Positions 50,801 to 61,600 of a DNA stretch of 64,000 nt are shown here, piece after piece; positions within the stretch are counted from its first letter, which is position 1, and each line of letters begins with the position of its first letter. The DNA comes from Diploscapter coronatus (Eukaryota; Nematoda; Chromadorea; Rhabditida; Rhabditidae): positions 40,323,201-40,387,200 of the forward strand of contig OZ038422.1 in assembly GCA_964036155.1 (NCBI GenBank), in the 5' to 3' direction. Below the pieces are notes generated by a model. The model ran no database searches. It was not told the DNA's origin and saw only the letters and a list, made by a program, of their open reading frames with translations. The translations under genes were made by a program, and so were the position numbers.

Positions 50801-53800
50801 GAGTTAGACGCGCAGAGGAATACGTCGATTTTGTTATCGGCCGTTTTATAAAATTCGATCGCGCCAGGTTAGAATTAGAGATAAGCGAGAAAAGTTGACG
50901 TCGTGTGAAAATCTTAGGAAGTTGCTCACAAATTACTAAGAAAGTAAAGGGGGAAACTTCGGGACTAAATAAAATTTCAGTTCTATTAAATGCTTACATT
51001 GATTTGCTGCTGCGGCGAAGCAGCAAGTGGTTGCTGCGCGACGGTCGCGTTGCGGTGGTGCGAAACGATATCATCTACCACTCGTCGTGACAGTCCATGC
51101 CCGTCCATAGCCTGCTGCTCCTCGTTCTTACCCGCTTGAGCTGATAGGGCTGAAAAATGATTTCATTAATAAATTGAAATTATCAAAATAAAATAAATAA
51201 TAAGATACAAAAATATATATATATATATATCTTAAGATATATGGCATAAACATATATATAGAAAGATATACATCTGAGACTAATAACATGACACTAACGC
51301 ATTTAATTAGCAATTCTGCGTGAAAGCGCTTTCTCGAGGGAGAAATACATTTAATCGTATCCTAAGCGACTAGGTTTCACGAAGAAAAATAAGTCAAAAG
51401 TAATATTATCCTATGCAAAATTCGATATAAACTGAATATAATAATATGCGTGAAAGATAAAGAATCAGATAAATAAGTGAAGAGAAAGAGAATTAGATCT
51501 CAATCCATTAACGATAATCAGAGTGACAGTATTTGTAAAAGGTCACATCGAACGTAGAACATGGTTAATTATGATAAGGCCAAAGTGATAACATGAAATA
51601 TATGATAAATCAATATTTGATCATTACTTGGCTGAAAACTTGGCCAAAATATCCTACTCCCTTTTAGGTACTACTCTTTTATACTAAGCTCTGTGAAAAA
51701 ATAATCGTTAAACCCCTTGCTGCACGAAAACTAGTTTCTTTGGGAAAGATGCACCAATTTTCACAACCCGAAAATATAAACAAAAATCTCGACGATTAAC
51801 ATTTTCGCGATCATGAAATCGGTGCGCAAAAACTCGCGAATATTTGCTTTATCTCGGAAATTTCAAACTCTTTGAAAGAGAACTTTCATTCTCCCTAGGA
51901 AAAGCAAACTTTACCAAGTTTTCCGTCGAACTATCGATATAAAATCGTGATTTTTCATCTCAAACGATGGAGATTTGTTTCGCTTATTATGGGAAAACTA
52001 ATATAAAACACAGAAAAAGACAGTGCAACTGAGAAAATCTATAGTATTTGAGAGCAATAATAGAGGAAAAGAAGAAAATAAATAGAATCGCGAAATAGTG
52101 GAACGAATTTCGAGGTGCTAGAGAAAAATGAGAAAGAAATATAATTTGTTAGAGAAAGAGGAAAGGAAATAAAGTGAGCGAGTCCGAAATGAAGAGAGAG
52201 AACGTTGGTGAATAGTCGTTAAGGAGAAGAAGTTAGAAAAGAGAAATAGCATGATATTTAAAGAGGAAAAACTAGAGAAATAGTGCGGGAAAAGATGGAA
52301 ACGCTGAGAGGGGAGCTGTTTAGAGGCAGACTTCGCTAGCCACTAGGCCACCACTCTCAGGCCAATAGTATAGCGAGATAGCGCGCATTTTGAGAGGCTA
52401 AAAGAATCAGAAAGAAAAAAATGTGGACCAAAATCTGGCTTCACAAAAAATAACCGGCCTTCGAATGCGCTTATTTCGGATCAAATTTTTGGTTGAGAAG
52501 AAACATACAAAGCAAATTTCTAATCTGTTGTCAAAATTTCGAAGATTATCTTTGAAATTCTATCTAACAAATCGAACATTTTAGGCAACTATGAAAATTT
52601 GATACCATTTTGAAGCTAAAGACCTGATCTATAAGATGCAACTAAGAGATTTTAGAAATTGAAACCAAGAGTTCAAATCTACAAATTCCTTGCAAATACG
52701 CATATTTGGTCCTGCACTATATACACATCTATATGTATGTGCAAATAGTGGTGTATTGCAAATGCGCCTCATTGCGAATCGACTGCAAATGCGCCCCGAT
52801 CGCAAGAGTGGGCATAAAAGGGGGCCGAGAGAGGGAACGTATAAATCTAATGGAACTGGGAATAGAATCAAGAAGACGAAGACAGAAAATGACCAAGTGA
52901 CGAAATCAAGCTATTCTAAGGGTCTTGTCTTTCTTTGGGAGTAGTGAAAATTGGAAAATTCATCGTCTTTAAAAATCGTTAATAAAATTGGCTACGATTG
53001 AATTGACCTTATTTTACTCCCCATAAAAACAAGCGGGATTCGCAATTCTGTGAATACAGCCGTGAAAAACTCCGTCTCTTTTCGATCGAATCGAAAAATG
53101 TCAGCGCGCGCAAAAATTGACGAAGGTCATGAGGGCGACGACAACCCTTCTCTTTCTGACTAAAAGACCTTGAAAATTGGAAATATGACTAAAATTTTAG
53201 AGAGGAAAAGATAGAGAGAGAGAGAGAGATCTTGAAATTCACAAAATACAACTGGGAAGTTAGAGCGCGAAAAGATAGTGGCATTTCTCTAAATATCTAA
53301 CCTTCGCGATGTTATTTCTCTCACTCTTTAAATTGGTCGAAAGACTCCCGAAATTCACTAGCACTTTTTGTACAAGTAGTGAATTTTGGTGGATCAATAG
53401 AAATTTTAGACATAAAATAGAGATCTCAGATGTAAGGATTTCTGAACATTAATAATGTAAAGGAACGCACTTTCATAGCGAAATATCGAGGTGTCTTGTG
53501 AGTTTATGCATAAGACATGCATATTTTGATAAGACATCTAATGTTAAATCATAGGGCATAAAACCGGATGGTACAATATTTTCCTAACATCCATGATAAA
53601 CGCTTTCTTATCATCGCGCGCGCGTTTTTATACATTTTTCTCGTTCCTTCCTCTATAAAATATTTTTCATCCTTTCTCGCACTATTTCTTCCCATAAAAT
53701 AAAGCGCCGGTGACGAAACGTTTGAACAAAGGCTTGTATTGAATCATATATCGATTGAGAGAAATATGGCAGAGGAAAAGAAACAGGAAATCGAAATAGC

Positions 53801-56800
53801 ATAGGAAAAGAAGAAGATGGCACTCTGGCAAAACGCTTTAACAATATGACTAATTTAGTGTTGGAAATGTTAATCTTTCAAATTAGACGAAAACAACGAT
53901 AGCGATGACAATAATGTTTGTTGTCGGGAGAGAAAGATGAGAAACTGGCTGGGACATAAAATCGAAAATCAGTAAAATGCTGACAAAATGATGCAATTTG
54001 TTTAGTTCGCTCATCTAGGCAAAAGAAAATCGAGAGCATTTCTCTCGAGTGAAAAGCTCAGAGAGTTCGCTTTTCAATGGGAAAATAGTCTTTGAATTTG
54101 AGAGGGGAAAGATAAAAACAGCCTCTCTTACACAGGGAAATAGAAGGAAAAGAAAGATAAATGGAGAAATAGAATGGAAAACGAAGACAGAGAAAGGAGT
54201 TAGACAGAAAGAAATTTTGTGTAAGTCATTCATTCGAAGCCCTCTTGAAATGTGAAAGCATCATTCTTTCTCTCCTCTTTCTTTCCCCTTCTCTAATCCT
54301 ACCCAAACTCCTCTATCTCTCGTCGACAACTGACCAAGTCGCGTCACGATGTGTTTCTAATAAATTTTACAAAGTCTTTCTCCTTCTCTCTCCGAGTAGA
54401 AATCTCTCTAGGATCAAATTACAAGTTTCAGTTCTCAAATCTTAAAATCTAAGAGTTTTCAAAAAATAAATTGGATAAAATAGAATAGATAGGTCCATTT
54501 TTGTAGAAGAAGGATCAAGATCCCTGGAGGTCATCTATCCTATTGTATTGAGATCTTTTGAGATCCCTTTTGAAAGAAGTTAGAAAGGCAGGCCTCAAAT
54601 ACGAACAGTCTAAAGGGGAAAATACCCCATTAGGTCGAGATTTACATTTGAATAGGAATAAATTATAGGGCGACAAATTATTCTGGCCCAAGTTGTATGC
54701 AATTAAGTTTAAGATTTGTAATAATATAAAATATATCAGAATGACTATATATCATAAAATTCTGCATAATACTAAAATCATCTCGCTCTCTTTCTCACTA
54801 ATGAGTATGAAAATGTATTCCGAGAACTAGAAATATTTTCATCTCAAAATAACGCTTTCTCACTGAAAATTCGTAGGGAACATGTTAATCGCGCTATATT
54901 TTATACGATGGAAATAACATTGGGAATGATGAGAGGGGCAAAAGATGGAGAGGACGAAAAATTCGAGAGAACGAAAATCCTCTTCTTTGCTGTGTCCGGA
55001 TCGATGCCGGGGGCCTGGTCTTCCTTTTCTCTAGTCTCTCTACAAATGCTTATACTCTCTCATCGATCCCTCACAAATATAAAGAGTGTCCATTCTTCTT
55101 TAGATAATGACCAGATTTCTCTAGCATCTCTTCTATCTATTCTTTTTCCTAAACTATTTCCCCTTAGCAGGTTTTATGTAAAAAAAATGCAAAAACGGGC
55201 AAAATATTCAAAGAAGGTTTTTAAACCAATCGACATAGAAAGTTGTGGTACTCGAAATTTAGAAACTTAGAATATAAGAGGGCAAAAGAGTTAGGGAAAA
55301 AAGCTAGATAGTATGGAAAATAGGTAGAGAGAAAAAGAGTAAAGAATAGGGGGCGCGGACGCGGCGCTGTAGGGCCTCTAATGGGAAAATGAAGAAGGAA
55401 GAGGGGGAGAGGGAAGAAAAAGTTAGAGAAAGAAAAATAGCGTTGACATCTGAGATACGGAAAAGAGCGAGAGAAAACCCCAATTGTACAGAAAAACTGA
55501 GGTCACCGAGGGGCGCGCAGATGTTTACTATAGCGAGAAATAGCATTGGGAAGTGAGAGACAGAAAAAGTCACACAAAGAGATCATCCTCTTGAAGAGAA
55601 ATAGCACTGGAGAAAGAAAGACAGAATTGGCCTTATTAAGAAAATTGATTTGTGTGAGAGAAGAAGCTTACCGCACTTTAAAATATAAAATGAAGTTAGA
55701 CAAACTTCATGAAGCTTTAATTGAAATGAGAACCATTTACATGTAAAAGTTTCGGAAGTGGAATATCGCTTAACCTAGTTTTCATAATTATCATTCGTTT
55801 TTCTTTGTCTTTCGCTCTGTAGAGAGAGGATTAATTATTTCCCTCCCTTTCTTCCATTTATTTAATCAGAAGCCGGCTTTCCGAGGGATTGTACCTGTCT
55901 GATTCTCCCTCACAATTCCATACTCTCTCGCTCTATCTAAACAATCAGAGATACGAAAGAGATACAATGTAAATACGATAGAGAGGAAAAGATGCAGAGA
56001 TAGAACAAGCATATCTTGGCAAAAATGACGAGTACTGTGATTGTAAGAAAATTCTATTTTTTACCGAAAAAATCGTTTAAAGTAAGTCATACCTTGAGCA
56101 AATAAGGCCAGAGATTCGGGGCTTAAAAATGATGCGGAACCTGGCTCAGAGGCGGAAGGCGGTGGGGTTTCCATCCTTTGGATTACCTAAAATTTAAACA
56201 AAAATTGAATTCAAATGAAATTTTGAAATGATTAACGTTTAAATATTTAGATCTTGGAATTTATACCTACCAAATCTAAGATATAACGCTTCAAAATAAA
56301 TTTAATATCTCAACATAGAATTAGATCGAAGTTATCAAAACATATATGTATAGTAATATATATATTTTTTAATTTAAGATTAAGCGCTTACTTCATTAGT
56401 CAAAGCGGCCGGTAGTGCAGAAGGAGTAACGCTTGCGGGAGAATTCAGCACGGCTTTAGATCTTTGCTTTGTCTGTTTTCTTCGTCGATTGGCGAACCAA
56501 CGATTCACCTAAAATCGAGTAATTTGATTTAGATATGTTTATTTTAATTTACTTCTATTTTAGATTTTACGTTAATTTAAAACATTCAATTATTTTACCT
56601 GAATGTAAGAAATATTCATCTCAGCGGCAAGTTTTTCCTTTTCTTCTCGAGACGGATAGAGATTCTGATTGTGATGAGCCAACCACTAAATGTATAAATT
56701 AAAATCAGCTTTACATTAGTTTTTTTTTGCAAAGATTTACTATTTTCATAATAATTTATTTAAACCAGAATTATTTACGGAATGCTCGAGTAAAGATCGG

Positions 56801-58621
56801 TGTAAATAATTAGTTTTCACCGAAAATATGCAAAGACGGGGAGGAAAGTACGATTGTAGTTCTTTCGAAGGATTTCAAATGCACGCTATTTTCGTCGAAA
56901 TACGAAAACAACTCGCGCGACGCGGTTCGCGAAGCGGACTTGCGAAACTCGATCAAAATAATGTGAAGTTTTAGAGCGTAATTGTAATAAATCTTTAGAC
57001 CAATATAAGCTATCTCAAGATGTACATATTTAAATTAGATCACTTTGGAGTTCAAGTGTAAAATGGAAAATATCTAGGTACTCGTGTAGTCCTTAAACGC
57101 AGTGAAATTTCATGCCCTTGGAAAAATTTTCCTTTCTTTTCTCCTCTCAAAGTTACTATATCCCATAATACTCTATCACTTTTCAGGCAAATACTCGTGT
57201 TTTAGCGTAAATATTTTCACTTTTACGAAATTTTCTGCGAAAATAGTGTTGATTTTGTGAATGGCAGAGATATTTTGCGAAAAATTTCGAAATTCCTTCA
57301 CGGGTGGTGTCAAGCGACTATAGATCAAGAGGAAATGAGAGAAGGAAAGTGCCAGACGTTTTTGCCGCAAGCCAGTTCGTTAAAGTGCAAGAAAAAAACG
57401 AAAGAGAGGTTGAGAGAGTACTGAAACAATAGAGAGTTCTGTGAAGCAGAATGAAAGATAGAGAAGCGACGTCCAAAGGACAATAGATTCCTAAATAAAG
57501 ACTCATAAATTCTCAAGGTCTTTCTATTTTCCATCCTCCGAATAGCACTATTTCTCAATATGCAAATTTTTATGTCTTCTTGTAAATGAGGAGATGCATA
57601 AAATCCTATTCAAAAACAGATGTTTGGAGTTGTTGCTGAAAATCAAAAGCTTTCGCGCTAATTAATTAAACCAAGTGAATTAATTAAATTCGACAAATTA
57701 AAGATACTGCGCATATAGACCATAACTTAGAAAAAAGAAAGAGTCTATACTATCTTCAGATATTCTGATTAAAATATTGCAATTTAGAATTGAATAAAAG
57801 TGTGACAAATAAATGAAATTTGAAATTTACATAAATTCTCAGCTTAAATGAATCCAAAAAAGGGCTGTATGGAAGCTGCATGACCCCATGACATGCGGAA
57901 ATAGTGTATGGCTAGAGGAGAGTATTGGGTGGTAGTTTGTCTTTTCCCACACTATTTCGGATGCCATACGATTTCCAAGTTGCCTCCCAAAATGCCTACC
58001 TTATCCAGAATCTTATCGTACATGGCGCTTTGTTGTCTGAGCCGGGTCTTGTCAGCGGCAATTGCAGCTGCAACCGTGACCTCATCATCGTGTCTTGAAG
58101 CAATCGACGATGCGGGGTCTAACTCCATAGAGGACTCAGACGGAGGTGTATGGGCGGGGGGCAACACGACAGGCGACTCCACGCTCATCGGCATCGTCTT
58201 TCCGCCAGAGGGGATCGGCGAGAGCTGAATTTCGATAGGTTAGGAAATTCGTCTAATTTTTACGTAATCTTGAAAACTTGTGATTTTTTTTTCAGGTTTT
58301 TGTACTTCATTAATAACTTGCAATTTTCGATTGAGCATAAATTTTTGAAGAGATGCTTCTTGCCTTTTGTAATTTTTGTATAATGTAATTTAAACGACGC
58401 AATCGGCTATTTGGGAACCGCGAGACCACGAGACACAAAACATAACGCGAAATAGTACAGGATTAGGGTAGGGTGTGGGGGATGATAGGTTTTATCTTTC
58501 TCAGTGTTTTGTGGTCTCGCGGTTTCCAAGTTTTCACGCAATCAAATGTATTTACTTCAACATTATGGTCTGGCATCAGAGCGGCCTGGTGATCCACGGG
58601 CGAGGGGCAGATCGTTAGCAT
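47835..58621 (-). CDS. Atypical TALE-like homeobox transcription factor
   Basis: Ten exons give about 450 residues from ATG 58619-58621 (MLTICPSPVDHQAALMPDHN) to TAA 47835-47837 (ACPYYYGGNSK). The ATG lies six bases after TTTCAG, fitting trans-splicing. The homeodomain spans three exons: helix 1 in TRLRQQSAMYDKILDK (exon 57,999-58,226), then WLAHHNQNLYPSREEKEKLA to NISYIQ (56,597-56,693), then VNRWFANRRRKQTKQRSK (56,395-56,510). WL-x-x-H followed by NLYPSREEK matches the TALE loop (normally NPYP), and WFAN is TALE-like, but RRR after Asn51 and LYP are unusual. The N-terminus is Pro/Ser-rich. The C-terminus is Gln/Ala-rich (QQQLAAAIVSQQSV, APAPAPAPAQPRPAQF, QPNAAAQHIQAALLHAQAVQ), a probable activation or interaction region. 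It acts in the nucleus on DNA. Intron 51,151-56,085 is nearly 5 kb and full of short repeats. Confidence 0.88.
48361..48479. mobile_element. Family 2 MITE in homeobox intron
   Basis: Starts GGCAACTTGGAAACG and ends GGTTTTCAAATAGCC. The inner arms are GATGCGAAATAGTGTGAGAA and CACCCTATTTCGCATGAC. TTTCAAA occurs at both borders, with ATTTCAAA offset by one base, so a 7- or 8-bp duplication is likely. It lies between the exons at 48,202-48,308 and about 48,507-48,659. Confidence 0.88.
50143..50269. mobile_element. Family 2 MITE in homeobox intron, 8-bp duplication
   Basis: Left end GCAACTTGGAAACC, right end GGTTTTCCAAATTCGC. Inner arms TGAGAAATAGTGTGGAAAG and TATACTATTTCGCGCTATG. ATAAATTC flanks both ends (50,134-50,141 and after 50,269), a perfect 8-bp duplication. 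The centre carries CATACCCTACCCTAGCCC. Confidence 0.88.
51212..51230. repeat. (AT)n microsatellite
   Basis: Uninterrupted AT dinucleotide run, followed by CTTAAGATATATGG, which makes a small hairpin-prone tract inside a homeobox intron. Confidence 0.9.
53213..53229. repeat. (AG)n microsatellite
   Basis: AG dinucleotide run in the long homeobox intron, part of the GA-rich surroundings of the dispersed GAAATAG motif. Confidence 0.9.
57862..57984. mobile_element. Family 2 MITE immediately 3' of homeobox exon 2
   Basis: Left part GGCTGTATGGAAGC, right end GATTTCCAAGTTGCC. Inner arms CATGCGGAAATAGTGTATGG and CCCACACTATTTCGGATGCC. Candidate duplication TCCAAAAA versus TCCCAAAA (imperfect). It ends about 15 bp inside the intron from exon 2. 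Confidence 0.82.
58405..58535. mobile_element. Family 2 MITE in first homeobox intron, 8-bp duplication
   Basis: Left end GGCTATTTGGGAACCGCGAG, right end CTCGCGGTTTCCAAGTTTTC. Inner left arm ACGCGAAATAGTACAGG. ACGCAATC occurs exactly at both borders (58,397-58,404 and 58,536-58,543), a perfect 8-bp target duplication. The right border is about 12 bp from the donor of exon 1. Confidence 0.92.
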
Positions 58622-61600
58622 CGCCAACTGAAAGGATAAAAATAGCATATCAAAAAGTGTTTTTCAAAAATCTCGAAGAAAAAAAATGGATATCGTCATG
58701 ATCCTATGGAAAATTGTAAAAGAAAGACAGATGTGCTTCCTTTCAAAAGAAAGTAAGAAAAAAATGACAGCGTGGCGAAAAACCTTCATTTTTTCAATGC
58801 TATTTCTCTACTTTCATCATTCTATTTTCGCGTTCTCTACCAAGGACACTTTCATTCTTTCGGTGTTGGGAGAGCCATCTTTTCGAAATAACAAAGGGTC
58901 GACAAAATTCAGGCAACGTATGAGAACTGTAGATAGGGGATAAGGACAAAAGATAGAAAGGAAAGGAATATCATTAATAAATTAGAGATTCAAAGAACCA
59001 AAACTCAAAGAAATAGTATGGAAAAAAATGAAAGTTAGGGGAGAAAAGATTCTCACAAAAGATAGGCAAGCGTGTGTGGACCTTGGAACACGTGGCATGA
59101 AGTTTCTGATTCTTTTGACTCTCTAACTTTTTCATAATCTTTCTCAATATAGGCTTATTCCTTGCAAAATGGCATCATTGCGAAATTTCAGGCAATAGTT
59201 TCATGAAATTTAGCAAAACTCTCAATTTTTTCGATCATCTTCTAAAAATCTCGAATTTTCAATGAAAAATGACGAAAATTGTAGGTTTCTAATTTCTAGA
59301 TTTTGAGTCAAATTTCACTTTCTTTCACTCCATCTATTGGTTCATTCATGCTAAAAGTGCAATTCCCTATTTCTTCCTTCTCTCTTAAAAATCATCGTCT
59401 TTTCGAAATTGAAAATAGTGCGGGGAAAGAAAGAGACAGTCATTCTGATGAGAAGGGTACGAACCAATGTAAACAGTGCCGTCTGAAAATCATAGAGCGG
59501 GCGAGAGATGATTTGATTTCGAGATACTCAGAGAGAAACAAATGACCCCTCTTTGACTCCGGCATTCTAATGCATGGGAAATGCTAGAGACGCCGAGTCT
59601 TATGCTCCGTGAAAATGAGCGATTCATTTGGTGAAAATAGCATATGACTAATGCTCGAATATTGCATCATGTACAATGTAAGCTGAGAATTTGAAAATCA
59701 AAGATAAAATAATTTTTCCTGCCTAATTGAAATTCTATACAAATTTTACGTGTCTAGTAAAATTGACTGTTTTACGATTTCGATTCAATAATAAAAATAT
59801 GGCATCGAACTGAAGTTCGCTTTTTTCCCATTCTGTCAAATTTGTCCATCACTCGCGAAAATAATCATCTGATATGAGTGAGCGAGCTACTGATAAGGAA
59901 ATATGATGGGAAAATACGAGAGCGGAAAAGATAGCAGACAGAATCATACTGATAACACTCACAAAAACTGTCTGAAATGAAATGTAGAATCAGAATGAAG
60001 AGTAGAACAAAATTACGAAATACGAAAGAAAATTAGAATTTATCGTTTCTTATAGTCTGAAATGGAACTATCTAAAACATACTATTCGAATCAATACCAA
60101 TCGTTCTGAATCTGAGTACAAGCAACAGGGTGCTTGATAAAAGTTGTAAAGTTATTGGAAGACATTTACTCTCGAGAGAAAGAAATAGCGCTGAAAATGA
60201 AGAGATTCGAAAGATGAAAAAGAGAATATCAAGACGGTTGGTTGTGCGTGAAAAGTATCACACCGTGTAGAAAAAGACCGGTTTGTCTTATTCTTTTCCT
60301 TTTCCTCTCTCTTAGGAACCTACACTATTTCTTCTTCTCTCTATCTTTTCTACCCGAAGTTACGCACTATTTTAGATTGGTCACAAAGAATCAATGTGAA
60401 AATAGAGAGTATGGAAGAATGAGACAGTTAGATAGAAGAGAAAAGAGCCCCAAGGTCGTCTGGGTTTTCGTTCGAACAAAATGGCGAGAAATTGAAACTG
60501 CGAAAAGATAGAAAAAACGAAGAAATAGCAAATATTTCAAAAGAGTTGGAGAGTGAAAAATCTGAGAAATAGTATGGGGAATTTAGAGAAAAAGTTGATG
60601 ATGCAAGCGTTAGCAGTTGGTGAGAAGCGTGCCAAGTTCGAAGGCTGGGAAAAAATTCACATTTATCAACATGTCTGCCTCTTTCGTTCTCTAAACTTCT
60701 CACACTATTTTTCACTACGATTCGGCACGTTTTTGTGGCCCAGACGCTTTTTTATCAAATTCTTTCTCTCTCTTAAAACTCTAGGCTATTTTCAGGAAGT
60801 GATTCGCAAAAAATCGGCTGATTTTTCGAGCATTTGTCTCATAGAATGGCAGGACGAGTGAAGCGAGTTCAAGTGATCAGAAAAAAGTACAATTTTAGGA
60901 TCAAATTGAAAATTTTAGGGCGAGATGAAAAATGTGCAGACGTTAAGAAATGTGAATAACCACTCCTCTATAAGCTGTACTTCATGATCTCGGTGGCACG
61001 TTAGCATACCAAAATTGGGAGGCTCGTTCTAATTGATAAGCGAGAAATATTATTGTTAATCTATAGATCAAAAGAAATGTAGAAATGGGAAATAGCATGG
61101 ATGATTAACGAATAAAGAAACATACAAAGAGGAAGCGCTTTTCAGACGGAAGGCCGTCCGGGTTAATGCTTCAGAGATAATCAGAAAAAGAAGTCATTGA
61201 TAAGGCTGAAGAAATAGCGCGGAATTTTAAGAGAGCGGAAAAGAGTCCGAATACGCCTATCCCTAATAAAGCGAACAGCGTAGGAAAGTGAGACCTGGTA
61301 GGAAATAGCATTGCGAAAATTAGAGATTGAAAGATAAAGGAGAATCGATCGGATTATGACGATATGTTAATTTTCTTAATTCTATAAAACCTCGATTTTC
61401 AAAAAGAGATCAGACAATTCGAAGGTTTGTTGGTTTGGAGAATAGCAGGGTTAGACTTCGCTTTCCTTGTGTCTAGATCTGGGGTCTAGCAAAAGGAATG
61501 GAGGAGACAAGCGAAGAATGAAAGGAAGGGAAGGGAACGAGGAAAGGGAAGGGTGAAGAGGAAGGAAGAAACCCCATAGTGCAAAGCGACGCATCGCAGC

